Origin: Radicibacter daui
Lineage (GTDB): Bacteria > Pseudomonadota > Alphaproteobacteria > Radicibacterales > Radicibacteraceae
DNA: 64,000 bases
NCBI GenBank assembly: GCA_030657355.1
Contig: CP131056.1
Coordinates: forward strand, 4,050,501-4,114,500
Direction of reading: 5' to 3'
Below, piece by piece: positions 42,947-54,214 of the stretch. The notes under the pieces are model-generated. The model was not told the origin of the DNA. It saw only the letters and a list, made by a program, of their open reading frames with translations, and made no database searches. The number at the start of each line of letters is the position of its first letter. Within the stretch, counting starts at the first letter, position 1. The translations under genes and the position numbers were made by a program.

Positions 42947-44437
42947 TCAACCGAGATAGCGCTGCGTCAGGTGGCGCTTGAAGATGCCGGCATCAAGCGG
43001 CTTGCCCGTTGCCTCGGTCAGCAGCGCGGTGCTGTCCAGAAGGCAGGCCTTTTCATGAATGTTGCTGCGCAGCCAGCGCATCAGCGGACCAAAATCGCCA
43101 CGGGCGAGGCCGGGCTTGAGGTCGCTGTCGGCTTTGGAGGCGGCATCGAACAGCTGCGCCGCGGTCATCGCGCCCAGCGTGTAGGTCGGGAAGTAGCCAA
43201 ACGCGCCGTCGTACCAGTGGATGTCCTGCAGCACGCCCAGCGTATCGCCCGGCGGCACCACACCCAGAAGCTCCTTCATGCCGTCATTCCAGGCCCCCGG
43301 CAGATCATCCAGCGTCAGATCGCCGGCAATGAGCGCCTTTTCGAGGCGGAAGCGCAGGATGACGTGGGCAGGATAGGTCACTTCATCCGCTTCCACGCGA
43401 ATGAAGCCGCGCGAGACGCGGGTATAGAGCCGGCGGATATTCTGTGCTTCCCAGGCCGGCCCGTTGCCGCCAAAGGCCTCGCGGAAGAGCGGAGCGGCAT
43501 AGGATAGAAACTCGGCGCTGCGGCCGGCCTGCATCTCGACGATCAGGCTCTGGCTTTCATGGATGGCCATGGAGCGCGCCTCACCCACCGGCAAGCCGCG
43601 CCAGTCCCTGGGCAGGCCCAGTTCGTACATGGCGTGCCCGGTCTCATGCATCACCCCCATGATGGCGGAGGCAAAATCATCCTCGCGGTAGCGCGTGGTG
43701 ATGCGCACATCGTCGGGCGTGCCACCACAGAAGGGGTGAGCGCTGACATCAAGCCGGCCATGGTTGAAATCGAAACCGATGGCCTGCATCAGCCGGCGGC
43801 CGAGAGCCTCCTGCCTTGCAATCGGGAAATTTCCCTCCAGCGGCAGGATCGGCCCGGCGGAAGCCTGCTTATCCAGCACCTCGCCAATAAAACCGGGCAG
43901 GAAGGTCGCCAGATCGTCAAACAGCGCGTCGATGGTCGCGCTTTTCATGCCCGGCTCGTACTGGTCAAGCAGGCCATCATAGAGGCTGGTGCCCAGTGCC
44001 TCCGCCTTGGCAACCGCCGTCTCCCGCACCAGTTCCAGCAAGGTTGCCAGATGCGGCTTCACCACCGCGAAATCACCGGCCGGCCGCGCCTGACGCCAGG
44101 CCATTTCACAGGCGGAGGTGGCGTGGGCCAGCTTCTCGACCAGTGAGCCCGGCACCGCATTGGCATGCACCCAGACGCGGCGCATCTCGCGCAGGTTGGA
44201 GGCGCGCCAGCGGTCGTTCACCGGCTCGGCCTCGGCCGTGGAGAGCAGTCCATCCATATCCGGCGCCGTCACCATCTCATGCGCGATGACGGACAGAGCC
44301 GCCACCTGGCCCGCCCGTGCCTCGGCGCCGCCAGCCGGCATCACCGCCGAGCGGTCCCAGCCCAGTACGGCCAGCGCCCCGTTGATGTTGCTGATGCGCT
44401 TGAAGCGCCCTTCCAGTTCAGCCAGCGCTGCAGCCAT
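42947..44437 (-). CDS. M32-family (Taq-type) metallocarboxypeptidase
   Basis: A 496-residue carboxypeptidase of the thermostable Taq family. The zinc motif HExxH is in IMGVMHETGHAMYELGLPRDWRGLPVGEARSMAIHESQSL, which also carries the family ESQSL glutamate; other M32 motifs are DVRITTRYREDDF and HVILRFRLEKALIAGDL. It removes C-terminal residues from peptides in the cytosol. It sits between surf1 and thrC, which are direct neighbours in many relatives, so it is probably an insertion into that block. Confidence 0.96.
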   Translation of the reverse strand: MAAALAELEGRFKRISNINGALAVLGWDRSAVMPAGGAEARAGQVAALSVIAHEMVTAPDMDGLLSTAEAEPVNDRWRASNLREMRRVWVHANAVPGSLVEKLAHATSACEMAWRQARPAGDFAVVKPHLATLLELVRETAVAKAEALGTSLYDGLLDQYEPGMKSATIDALFDDLATFLPGFIGEVLDKQASAGPILPLEGNFPIARQEALGRRLMQAIGFDFNHGRLDVSAHPFCGGTPDDVRITTRYREDDFASAIMGVMHETGHAMYELGLPRDWRGLPVGEARSMAIHESQSLIVEMQAGRSAEFLSYAAPLFREAFGGNGPAWEAQNIRRLYTRVSRGFIRVEADEVTYPAHVILRFRLEKALIAGDLTLDDLPGAWNDGMKELLGVVPPGDTLGVLQDIHWYDGAFGYFPTYTLGAMTAAQLFDAASKADSDLKPGLARGDFGPLMRWLRSNIHEKACLLDSTALLTEATGKPLDAGIFKRHLTQRYLG

Positions 44438-44517
44438 GTCCTGCCTGTCTCCTGCCTGCCCGGTTCTTGCCCCGGGACCGATAAATTGCCGTGCCTCCAG
44501 GGTGCTGGCCGGGGCGC

Positions 44518-45270
44518 CTACTCCTGCGCCTTGTCGGCCGGCTCCTCTTCGGGCCGCCAGTGATAGAGGAAATAAATCACGGCCAGCGTCAGCGCAAAAG
44601 CGAACCAGGTCATTGCATATTGCAGGTGCGGGTTGTTGATGTTGGTCGCCGTCGAGATCGGCCGTGGATAGGGCCCTGCCGGCTCAGCCGGATCCGGGCG
44701 TTGCTCCAGCAACAACGGCACGAAACGCGTTGCCCCCACCGCACCCGCCATTTCGGCAAGATCGGCGTGAAACCACACATTCTTGGCCACGTCATTCTCC
44801 GGCTGCATCCAGCCCTTGGCACCCGGAACGCGGGCCACGGCAACCAACTGTGTCTCGCCGTCAACAAGCCCGTCCTTGCGCGTGGCAGGGTCGCGCATTT
44901 CATAGGGTACCCAGCCCCGATTCACAAAGGCTGTGCGCCCGTCGTCGAGCGTCAGCGGCGTGATCACATTGTAGCCCGACGCCCCCTGATAGGAGCGGCC
45001 GGTCAGATAAAGCTCATGCGCGTTGTCGAAACGCCCGCTGACCGCGACGGGCTGAAAATCCCACGGCTCGACCGGCGGCACAATCTCCGTCGGCAGCGCC
45101 ATCGGCTGCGAGTGCATGCGTGCGTCGATGGTCGCCAGCAGCCCCAGCTTCCATTGCAGCCGATAACATTGCCAGAGGCCGAGGGCGATCAGCAGACACA
45201 GCACGGGAACCGTGAAGAAAGTAGCCCAGAAGGTCGGGCGGAAACGTTTGATTGCTTTGGACATCCTCAA
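44518..45270 (-). CDS. SURF1-family cytochrome c oxidase assembly protein
   Basis: A 250-residue inner-membrane protein with one helix at each end (TFWATFFTVPVLCLLIALGLWQCYRLQWK and MTWFAFALTLAVIYFLYHW) and a periplasmic domain with PWDFQPVAVSGRFDNAHELYLTGRSYQG and AFVNRGWVPYEMRDP, the SURF1 signatures. It helps insert heme a into oxidase subunit I. It is separated from the oxidase operon by two genes on the other strand, unlike the usual contiguous arrangement. Confidence 0.95.
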   Translation of the reverse strand: MRMSKAIKRFRPTFWATFFTVPVLCLLIALGLWQCYRLQWKLGLLATIDARMHSQPMALPTEIVPPVEPWDFQPVAVSGRFDNAHELYLTGRSYQGASGYNVITPLTLDDGRTAFVNRGWVPYEMRDPATRKDGLVDGETQLVAVARVPGAKGWMQPENDVAKNVWFHADLAEMAGAVGATRFVPLLLEQRPDPAEPAGPYPRPISTATNINNPHLQYAMTWFAFALTLAVIYFLYHWRPEEEPADKAQE

Positions 45271-45436
45271 CTCCCCACGGGGCGCCCTCTCGCGGGACGT
45301 TGCAACTGGATAACCTTATCGGTCGCTCCGCGTCCACCATGACAGGTGTTGCAATATTTAATTGCTTATATTGATAAAATATCAATTTAAGGTTAGAAAA
45401 TTTTCAGGGGGGACACATGCAAGCGAGAGCTTTCTC

Positions 45437-45901
45437 ATGCGTCCATTCATCTCCCGCCGGCGGGCAATCGCCCTCCTCGCTGCGGTCAGCGCCTTCGCAC
45501 TGCCGTCACTGGCTTCCGCCCTTGAGCTTTACCGCGACGTCGGGCGCATCCAGCCGCCTCCGGCCGGGCAACACGCAACCTACGCCAATCTGGCTCCCGA
45601 GCAGTTCAACTACAATAACGAGCTGTCCCTGATGACGGCGGGCAACAATCCCCCACACCCCAAATTCTGCAAATTCCGCCTGACCGTAACGCTGGCCAAT
45701 CCGGGCGACGACCACGGCCCGGTTACCGGACTGGGGAATGGCAACAACTACATTGCCACACGCGATCCCCACAATCCCGCCCACTGGCTGGTTGCCCGCC
45801 CCGCCGGTGTCACGACCGCCGCTGCAGGTCAGGCCACCTCCCAGTACGCACTCGCCAATCGGGGCCGCGTGGCCAACGGCACCGCCAACAACTGCAACTG
45901 A
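45437..45901 (+). CDS. Secreted hypothetical protein
   Basis: A 154-residue protein that I do not recognise. The start MRPFISRRRAIALLAAVSAFALPSLASA is a clear signal peptide, leaving a mature protein of about 125 residues rich in Asn, Pro and Gly, with two cysteines (FCKFRL and the last residues NNCN). GCGAGAG lies 7 bases upstream of the ATG. A much stronger ribosome site (AGGGGGGA) lies 20 bases upstream, before an out-of-frame ATG at 45417. The region upstream (45340-45410) is strikingly AT-rich. Orphan gene inserted between surf1 and the oxidase genes. Confidence 0.65.
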   Translation: MRPFISRRRAIALLAAVSAFALPSLASALELYRDVGRIQPPPAGQHATYANLAPEQFNYNNELSLMTAGNNPPHPKFCKFRLTVTLANPGDDHGPVTGLGNGNNYIATRDPHNPAHWLVARPAGVTTAAAGQATSQYALANRGRVANGTANNCN

Positions 45902-45981
45902 CGGATCGGGCCGGCGGCCGATCAACTGCCGCCGGCTCTCTGCGCCCGTGAGGCGAGGCACCAAACAAAGGCTCCAGCCTT

Positions 45982-46503
45982 ATGACCCTGCGCTTTCACA
46001 TAGCCGCAACATCCCCGGAGGCTGTCGGCAATCAGCTCAGATTGCCGAGAACCGACATATTCCTGCGGCAATCCATTTCCCCGCTCGCTGCTGCCTTTCT
46101 GCGCGCGGCCCGCCTGCCCACAGAACCTTCGCTGCTGGCCGGTATGCAGATGGACCGGGGCCAGGCCATTGCCGCCACGATCTGCCTCAGCGCCTGGGAA
46201 ACCGAAGCTGCGCTCAGCTTTCCCTACCCGGCCAATCTCTGGGCACTGGCGCAGGAAACCGGGGCCGGAGGCCGTCCCTTGCTGCTGGGTGACCGGCTGG
46301 AAACACTGGCCAGATGGGAAGCAACCTTGACGGAGGATGAACTCCCGGCCGATCTGGGATGGCTCTCTCCCGGCCTGCAGCGCCGCCTCTCGCGCGATCT
46401 GGCCGCCTCGCATCTGCCGGCGGACTATTGGAGCGCAGTCGCCCTGTGGCTCGGCGCCACCGCCGGCCGGCGCCTCTATCTGCTTACGGCCTTCGAGTAC
46501 TGA
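45982..46503 (+). CDS. Hypothetical protein
   Basis: A 173-residue cytosolic protein of unknown family. It has alternating hydrophobic helices and charged turns (LLAGMQMDRGQAIAATICLSAWETEAAL, DRLETLARWEATLTEDELPADLGWL) and no motif I can name. No signal peptide or membrane helix. The plus-strand reading is preferred over a 277-codon minus-strand frame because the latter has an Arg/Gly/Gln-heavy composition. It follows the secreted orphan gene by 80 bases on the same strand and ends 8 bases before the convergent DUF983 gene. Confidence 0.6.
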   Translation: MTLRFHIAATSPEAVGNQLRLPRTDIFLRQSISPLAAAFLRAARLPTEPSLLAGMQMDRGQAIAATICLSAWETEAALSFPYPANLWALAQETGAGGRPLLLGDRLETLARWEATLTEDELPADLGWLSPGLQRRLSRDLAASHLPADYWSAVALWLGATAGRRLYLLTAFEY

Positions 46504-46511
46504 CCGGCGCC

Positions 46512-46895
46512 TCAGCCGAAATCGGCCGGGCGGTTGCGGTACTGGATAGCGATGACGAGGGATTTGGACGGGCGCAGCAACAGCGCGATAAGCCCGCCGA
46601 CAAGCAGCGGCCAGACGACGACATGCACCCAGATCGGCGGCGACCAGGTAAATTCCACGATCAGCGCCGCCGGGACGACGAGAAAACCGAGAATGAAGAT
46701 CAGGAAAACAGCCGGCCCGTCGCCGCTGTCGTTGCGGGCAATCTCCAGCCCGCAATGAGAACAGGCAGCAACCGGCTTCAGATATCCTTCAAACAGCGCC
46801 CCGATGCCGCAACGCGGGCAGCGGCAGGCAAGGGATCTGACGATCCAGTGCCGGGAAAGGGCCGCCAGCCCGGCGTCGGGGCGCTTTTCGTCCAG
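46512..46895 (-). CDS. DUF983 membrane protein of the oxidase operon
   Basis: About 127 residues. A cysteine cluster SLACRCPRCGIGALFEGYLKPVAACSHCGLE at the N-terminal side (zinc-ribbon-like CPRC...CSHC) precedes two membrane helices (VFLIFILGFLVVPAALIVEF and VVVWPLLVGGLIALLL). DUF983 genes habitually follow ctaE. No ATG, GTG or TTG is in frame between the ctaE stop and the domain: the choices are CTG at 46895, 2 bases after the ctaE stop with GGAA in front, or an ATG at 47000 that would overlap ctaE by 104 bases. I favour the CTG. Confidence 0.8.
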   Translation of the reverse strand: MDEKRPDAGLAALSRHWIVRSLACRCPRCGIGALFEGYLKPVAACSHCGLEIARNDSGDGPAVFLIFILGFLVVPAALIVEFTWSPPIWVHVVVWPLLVGGLIALLLRPSKSLVIAIQYRNRPADFG

Positions 46896-46896
46896 C

Positions 46897-47730
46897 TTAT
46901 TCCGCGGAAACGCCCGCGCCCCACAGATAGACGGCGAAGAAGAGGAACAGCCACACCACGTCCACGAAGTGCCAGTACCAGGCTGCCGCCTCGAGGCCAA
47001 AATGGCTCTTGGGGGTGAAATGCCCGGCGCGGGTGCGGAAGTAGCAGACGGCCAGGAAGATGGTGCCGATGATCACATGGGCGCCGTGGAAGCCGGTAGC
47101 GATGTAGAAGGTCGACGGATAGATGCCGTCATGCAGGCTGAAATGCGGGTGCGCATACTCAAACACCTGCACGCAGGTGAAGCTGATGCCCAGCAGCACC
47201 GTGATGGCCAGCGCCTTCACAGCATCGGCCTGCTTGTTCTCGAGAATGGCGTGGTGCGCCCAAGTGACGGTTGTGCCGGAGAGCAGCAGGATAAGCGTCA
47301 TCAAAAGCGGCAGGTCCCACGGATCGACCGTATGGATGCCCTTGGGCGGCCACTGGAAACCGGTGGCGGCGGCGGGATAGAGACCGCTGGAAAAATAGGC
47401 CCAGAAGAACGCGACGAAGAACATCACCTCGGAGGCGATGAAGAGCGACATACCGTAGCGCAGGCCAATCTTGACCACCGGCGTATGCGCCTTCTCGATT
47501 ACGGCTTCCTTGATGACATCGCGCCACCACACATACATGCAGGCAAGCACGCACAGGCCGCCGATCGGGCTGATCCACCAGCCGCCACCATGCATGCCGA
47601 TGACGGTGCCAATCGCCAGCAGGCCGGCGGAAAAGGCGGACAGTAGCGGCCAGGGGCTCGGATTTACCAGGTGGTACGGATGGCCATGGGCGGAATGTCC
47701 GGCAGGTGCCGTGGCGTCGTGATCGCTCAT
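46897..47730 (-). CDS. ctaE: Cytochrome c oxidase subunit III
   Basis: A 277-residue membrane protein with seven helices. Signatures are HPYHLVNPSPWPLLSAFSAGLLAIG, FIASEVMFFVAFFWAYFSSGLYP (containing the conserved Glu near the proton path), and FYIATGFHGAHVIIGTIFLAVCYFR and EAAAWYWHFVDVVWLFLFFAVYLWG near the end. It is part of the aa3-type terminal oxidase in the inner membrane. It lies downstream of ctaG after a 120-base gap. Confidence 0.98.
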   Translation of the reverse strand: MSDHDATAPAGHSAHGHPYHLVNPSPWPLLSAFSAGLLAIGTVIGMHGGGWWISPIGGLCVLACMYVWWRDVIKEAVIEKAHTPVVKIGLRYGMSLFIASEVMFFVAFFWAYFSSGLYPAAATGFQWPPKGIHTVDPWDLPLLMTLILLLSGTTVTWAHHAILENKQADAVKALAITVLLGISFTCVQVFEYAHPHFSLHDGIYPSTFYIATGFHGAHVIIGTIFLAVCYFRTRAGHFTPKSHFGLEAAAWYWHFVDVVWLFLFFAVYLWGAGVSAE

Positions 47731-47850
47731 GTTCCTCGTTTCCCTTTCCCCTGCTCACGTGGCGGACGTCACTTCAGCGTCCCCATCGTCATTCAGTCGC
47801 GATTGTTATTTTTGGACTTTATTTGATCGCGCAATCTTATGACAAGCAAC

Positions 47851-48525
47851 TCATCCGCCTTTTCCGCCCTCTTTGGCGGCCTCGGCCGGATCATGCGTCT
47901 TGTCATAAGCCGCCTGCTTCTCAAGCTCTTGATAATACTTTGCGATAGCCCCGTCCAGACGGTCGGATTTGGCCTGATAGAAAGTATAGGAGAGCGTGAC
48001 CGTCTTGATGTCCTTGAGATACGGATCGTCATTCATGGCCGGGTCTATGTAGAAATAGACCGGCATGTCGACCTTCTGGCCCGGGGCCAGCAACTGCTCG
48101 TCAAAGCAGAAGCACTGTACCTTGTGGAAATAGCGCCCGATCTGAAGCGGCGTGACGTTATAGACCGCCATGCCAACCGTCGGCCGGCCCGACATGTTCT
48201 TGGCGGTGAAGGACGTAAGCGCCCCCTGCCCAATCTTGACCGTCAGCTGAGGCTGGTCGGGGTGAAAGACCCAGGGCAGATCGCTGTTCACATCGGCGTT
48301 GAACTGCACCTTCATCTCGCGGTCGAGCACCGTCTTGGGCAGCTCCCCGCCGCGCTTTGTGGTGCCGCCATAACCGGTGACGGAGCAGAAAAGACCGTAA
48401 AGCGGTACGGAAGCGAAGGTCAGCCCCACCATGCCCAGCACCAGCACAGCCAGCCCGATGGCCATACGGCCATTGCTGCGGCCTTTGCCGCCGGTGGCTT
48501 TGCGGGCGGGCGGGCGGGCTGCCAT
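47851..48525 (-). CDS. ctaG: Cytochrome c oxidase assembly protein CtaG/Cox11
   Basis: A 224-residue protein with a single N-terminal membrane anchor (MAIGLAVLVLGMVGLTFASVPLYGLFC) and a periplasmic immunoglobulin-like copper domain ending in HKVQCFCFDEQLLAPGQKVDMPVYFYIDP. The CFCF motif binds Cu(I). It delivers copper to the CuB site of subunit I. The gene follows a 44-codon membrane-protein gene by 2 bases. Confidence 0.97.
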   Translation of the reverse strand: MAARPPARKATGGKGRSNGRMAIGLAVLVLGMVGLTFASVPLYGLFCSVTGYGGTTKRGGELPKTVLDREMKVQFNADVNSDLPWVFHPDQPQLTVKIGQGALTSFTAKNMSGRPTVGMAVYNVTPLQIGRYFHKVQCFCFDEQLLAPGQKVDMPVYFYIDPAMNDDPYLKDIKTVTLSYTFYQAKSDRLDGAIAKYYQELEKQAAYDKTHDPAEAAKEGGKGG

Positions 48526-48527
48526 CG

Positions 48528-48662
48528 TCAGTGGCCTCCGCCCATACGCACAATGGAGATGGCGTAGACCAGCGCGGCAAACCCGATCAAAAGCAGCAGC
48601 ACGGTGCGGTTACGTCCGCGCCTTTCCTTGTGCATCTGGGTGTCGGAGGGGCGTTTGCTCAT
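48528..48662 (-). CDS. Small membrane protein of the oxidase operon (CoxF-like)
   Basis: A 44-residue protein, MSKRPSDTQMHKERRGRN followed by a single helix RTVLLLLIGFAALVYAISIVRM and GGGH. Its position between ctaB and ctaG and its layout (basic N terminus, one helix) match the short CoxF-type proteins annotated at this position in alphaproteobacteria. It is 6 bases from ctaB and 2 bases from ctaG, so it is translated as part of the operon. Probably an oxidase assembly factor. Confidence 0.85.
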   Translation of the reverse strand: MSKRPSDTQMHKERRGRNRTVLLLLIGFAALVYAISIVRMGGGH

Positions 48663-48668
48663 GTCCGC

Positions 48669-49616
48669 TCATAACCCTCGTGCGGTTGCGTCAACGATCA
48701 GCGCAGCGAAGATCGCGAACAGATAAAGGATGGAATAACCAAACATCTGGCGCGCGGCCTTGTGGTTCGTCGATGCCCCGTCCTCACGCATCACGCGAAC
48801 GGCGGAGAGGATGAAGAGCGCGCCCAGCACAGCGGCAAACGCCAGATAGACCACGCCCGCGGTGCCCAGCCAGGTCGGCAGCAGCGCCACCGGCGCCAGC
48901 ACCAGCGTATAGGCCAGCATCTGCCACTTGGTATGGCGCTCACCGGCAACCACCGGCAGCATCGGCACGCCGGCGCGGCGGTAATCTTCGTTACTGAAGA
49001 GCGCCAGCGCCCAGAAATGCGGTGGCGTCCAAAGGAAGATGATGAGGAAGAGCGTCAGCGAGGCCCAGCTCACATCGCCCGTCACCGCGGCCCAGCCGAT
49101 CATGGGCGGAAAGGCGCCGGCCGCGCCGCCGATCACAATGTTCTGCGGCGTGTAGCGCTTGAGCCCGACGGTGTAGATGATGACGTAGAAGAAGGAGGCA
49201 AAAGCAAGGATGCCGGCCGCCACCCAGTTGATGGCGAGGCCCATCAGGCCGACGGAGCAGGCCGTGAGGAAAAGCCCCATCGCCAGCGCATCGTCGGGCG
49301 CCACGCGGCCAGCCGGCAGCGGGCGATCCTTCGTGCGCTTCATCAGCGAGTCGAGATCGCGCTCGTACCACATGTTGATGGCGCCGGCGGCACCGGAAGC
49401 CAGCGCGATACACAGGATGGCGGTGAAGCCCAGAAGCGGGTGAATATGGCCCGGAGCCGCCATCAACCCGGCAAAGCCGGAGAACACCACAAGGCTCATC
49501 ACGCGCGGTTTCAGAAGCTCGAAATAGTCGCGCGTGGTGCCCTCTCCCCCGCGCGCGGCGGGTGAGGAAGCAGTCGCTTCAGGGCTGGTGGTGGCGTTGA
49601 TCATCGTCTTGGTCAT
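48669..49616 (-). CDS. ctaB: Protoheme IX farnesyltransferase (heme O synthase)
   Basis: A 315-residue UbiA-superfamily prenyltransferase with about nine helices. It attaches a farnesyl group to heme b, making heme o for the oxidase. The first aspartate-rich motif is in [46 protein letters not shown]-type sequence ([16 protein letters not shown]) and [21 protein letters not shown] are also diagnostic. The N-terminal about 30 residues are polar and variable. Between ctaD and the small CoxF-like gene. Confidence 0.97.
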   Translation of the reverse strand: MTKTMINATTSPEATASSPAARGGEGTTRDYFELLKPRVMSLVVFSGFAGLMAAPGHIHPLLGFTAILCIALASGAAGAINMWYERDLDSLMKRTKDRPLPAGRVAPDDALAMGLFLTACSVGLMGLAINWVAAGILAFASFFYVIIYTVGLKRYTPQNIVIGGAAGAFPPMIGWAAVTGDVSWASLTLFLIIFLWTPPHFWALALFSNEDYRRAGVPMLPVVAGERHTKWQMLAYTLVLAPVALLPTWLGTAGVVYLAFAAVLGALFILSAVRVMREDGASTNHKAARQMFGYSILYLFAIFAALIVDATARGL

Positions 49617-49763
49617 CTAGGGGCCCTAGGGTTCTCACGAGGCAAACTGCCCTGCACTTGCCTGCAAGCAGCGCTCAGTGCAAGGCCGCAAACTGCCCCT
49701 GGCTTCACAATCGCCAGAGGCAGCCGCGCGTGAGACGAAGAGCGGCCGGAGCCTTGCGGCGCC

Positions 49764-52303
<2,540 letters not shown>

Positions 52304-52765
52304 CTCGTCCTCCCCAATCGCAACATCAGCATGCGCTGCAGGCCTTGTATCGGCCCTCTTTTTTTCTCTATTTGCCCATAATTACACGACAATGCCCGGC
52401 CGCGACAACAAGTGCCCGCGCTCATTTTCATGTATCGGCTCCAAGGGGTGCCACTTCCGGTGGTCGGCGGCGGTTCAACCCCTCGGCTGGACTAAGTTTC
52501 CGGCCCCGGACTTATCGGCTCGAGGCCGGTCGTTAAGGACCTCATGAATCGCATATTTACCATATCCATCACCGGCTTCCACCTTTCTGACATCGATTGC
52601 CCTCTCGGATTCGGTTCGGGTGGCGCCGGGGAGCGACAAAGGGCAATCTTCACCAGATCGGTTGATCCTGCGACAAGCGGACGCCATCTTTAGCCTCATG
52701 CGAGCGCTTTGCAGGGTTGCCATGGCCACCCTGCCCGGCGGAATTCAACAAAAGCGATCCAGACC
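52304..52765. other. Divergent intergenic region between ctaC and tldD
   Basis: 462 bases that must carry the ctaC promoter (minus) and the tldD promoter (plus). A T-rich tract (52358-52372) precedes AT-richer sequence to 52390. One short frame with a good ribosome site is listed separately (52544-52693). I see no terminator or known riboswitch. Confidence 0.5.
52544..52693 (+). CDS. Possible small ORF upstream of tldD
   Basis: A 49-codon frame, MNRIFTISITGFHLSDIDCP onward. TTAAGGA lies 5 bases before the ATG, a better ribosome site than that of tldD itself. There is no recognisable domain and no helix or signal. It ends 72 bases before tldD. It may be a leader peptide or chance. Confidence 0.2.
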   Translation: MNRIFTISITGFHLSDIDCPLGFGSGGAGERQRAIFTRSVDPATSGRHL

Positions 52766-54199
52766 ATGTCCGCGCTGCAAACCACCGACGAGCTGTTTTT
52801 CACCCGCACCGGCCTTGATGCCCGGCGGGCAGGCGACATCGTGGGCGAGGCGCTCGGCAGCGCCGATGATGGCGAACTTTATCTGGAATATGCCCAGTCC
52901 GAATCCCTGAGCTGGGACGATGGCTGCCTGAAGGCCGCCAATTTCGACACCATGCAGGGCTTCGGCCTGCGCGCCGTCAGTGGCGAGACCACCGGTTATG
53001 CCCATTCCGGCGAAATCAGCGAGGCCGCGCTTGGCCGCGCCGCCGGAACGGTGCGCTCGATCCAGACCGGCAAGGGTGGCAGCTGGGCCGCGGCCCCGGT
53101 CGGCACCAACCGCCAGCTTTACGCCCCGGACAATCCCCTGGGCGGGCCGAGCTTCGAGGACAAGGTCAAGCTGCTGGCCGAGATTGACGCCTATGCCCGC
53201 GCCCGCGACAGCCGGGTGAAACAGGTAAGCGCCTCTATCGCCGGCAGCTGGCAGGCGGTGCGGATCATCCGCCCGGACGGCCATCAGGCTGCCGATTTGC
53301 GCCCCATGGTGCGCCTCAACATCCAGATCGTGGCCGGCGATGGCACGCGGATGGAGATCGGCAATCATGGTGCCGGCGGCCGCCGCGGCTTCGAGGAGCT
53401 GATTCTCGAGGCCAACTGGAAGGCGCAGGTGGATGAGGCGCTGCGCCAGGCCTTGGTCAATCTCGAGTCTGTTGCCGCCCCGGCGGGCGAGATGCCCATC
53501 GTGCTCGGTGCCGGCTGGCCCGGCGTCATGCTGCATGAGGCGGTCGGCCACGGCCTTGAAGGCGACTTCAATCGCAAGAAGACCTCGGCTTTCGCCGGCC
53601 TGATGGGCCAGCGCGTTGCCGCCAGGGGCGTGACCATCGTTGACGACGGCACCCTCGCCGACCGGCGTGGCAGCCTCAGCATCGATGACGAAGGCACGCC
53701 CAGCCGCTGCACCACGCTGATCGAGGACGGCATCCTCGTCGGCTACATGCAGGACCGGCTGAATGCCCGCCTCATGGGCATGGCCGCTACCGGCAATGGC
53801 CGCCGCCAGTCTTATGCCCACTCCCCCATGCCGCGCATGACCAACACCTACATGCTGGCGGGCGACAAGGACCCGGCCGAGATTATCGCGTCGGTCAAGA
53901 AGGGCCTCTATGCCGTCAATTTCGGTGGCGGACAGGTCGACATCACCAACGGCAAGTTCGTTTTTGCCGCGACCGAGGCCTACCTGATCGAGGACGGCAA
54001 GGTGACCGCTCCGGTCAAGGGCGCCACCATCATCGGCAACGGCCCGGACGCCCTCACCCGCGTCAGCATGATCGGCAACGATCTGGCGCTCGATCCGGGC
54101 ATCGGCGTGTGCGGCAAGAGCGGCCAGGGTGTGCCGGTGGGCGTCGGCCAGCCGACGCTACGGCTTGATGGACTGACAGTAGGCGGTACGGCCGGCTGA
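52766..54199 (+). CDS. tldD: Metalloprotease TldD
   Basis: A 477-residue TldD/PmbA-family protease. The zinc motif HExxxH is in GVMLHEAVGHGLEGDFNRKKTSAFAGLMGQ (about residue 258), and GIGVCGKSGQGVPVGVGQPTLRLDGLTVGG forms the C terminus. TldD works with TldE (PmbA), which is not in the window, in a barrel-shaped dimer that trims unfolded peptides; in enterobacteria it is needed for microcin B17 and CcdA processing. The start MSALQTTDEL was chosen because earlier in-frame codons add a non-family extension. Confidence 0.97.
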   Translation: MSALQTTDELFFTRTGLDARRAGDIVGEALGSADDGELYLEYAQSESLSWDDGCLKAANFDTMQGFGLRAVSGETTGYAHSGEISEAALGRAAGTVRSIQTGKGGSWAAAPVGTNRQLYAPDNPLGGPSFEDKVKLLAEIDAYARARDSRVKQVSASIAGSWQAVRIIRPDGHQAADLRPMVRLNIQIVAGDGTRMEIGNHGAGGRRGFEELILEANWKAQVDEALRQALVNLESVAAPAGEMPIVLGAGWPGVMLHEAVGHGLEGDFNRKKTSAFAGLMGQRVAARGVTIVDDGTLADRRGSLSIDDEGTPSRCTTLIEDGILVGYMQDRLNARLMGMAATGNGRRQSYAHSPMPRMTNTYMLAGDKDPAEIIASVKKGLYAVNFGGGQVDITNGKFVFAATEAYLIEDGKVTAPVKGATIIGNGPDALTRVSMIGNDLALDPGIGVCGKSGQGVPVGVGQPTLRLDGLTVGGTAG

Positions 54200-54214
54200 G
54201 CCGCCGCAGCCACG

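Noticed and set aside
45922-46755. A 277-codon minus-strand frame opposite the 173-residue hypothetical gene
   Set aside because: Its composition is Arg/Gly/Gln-rich and it runs into DUF983 out of frame; the plus-strand frame is more protein-like.
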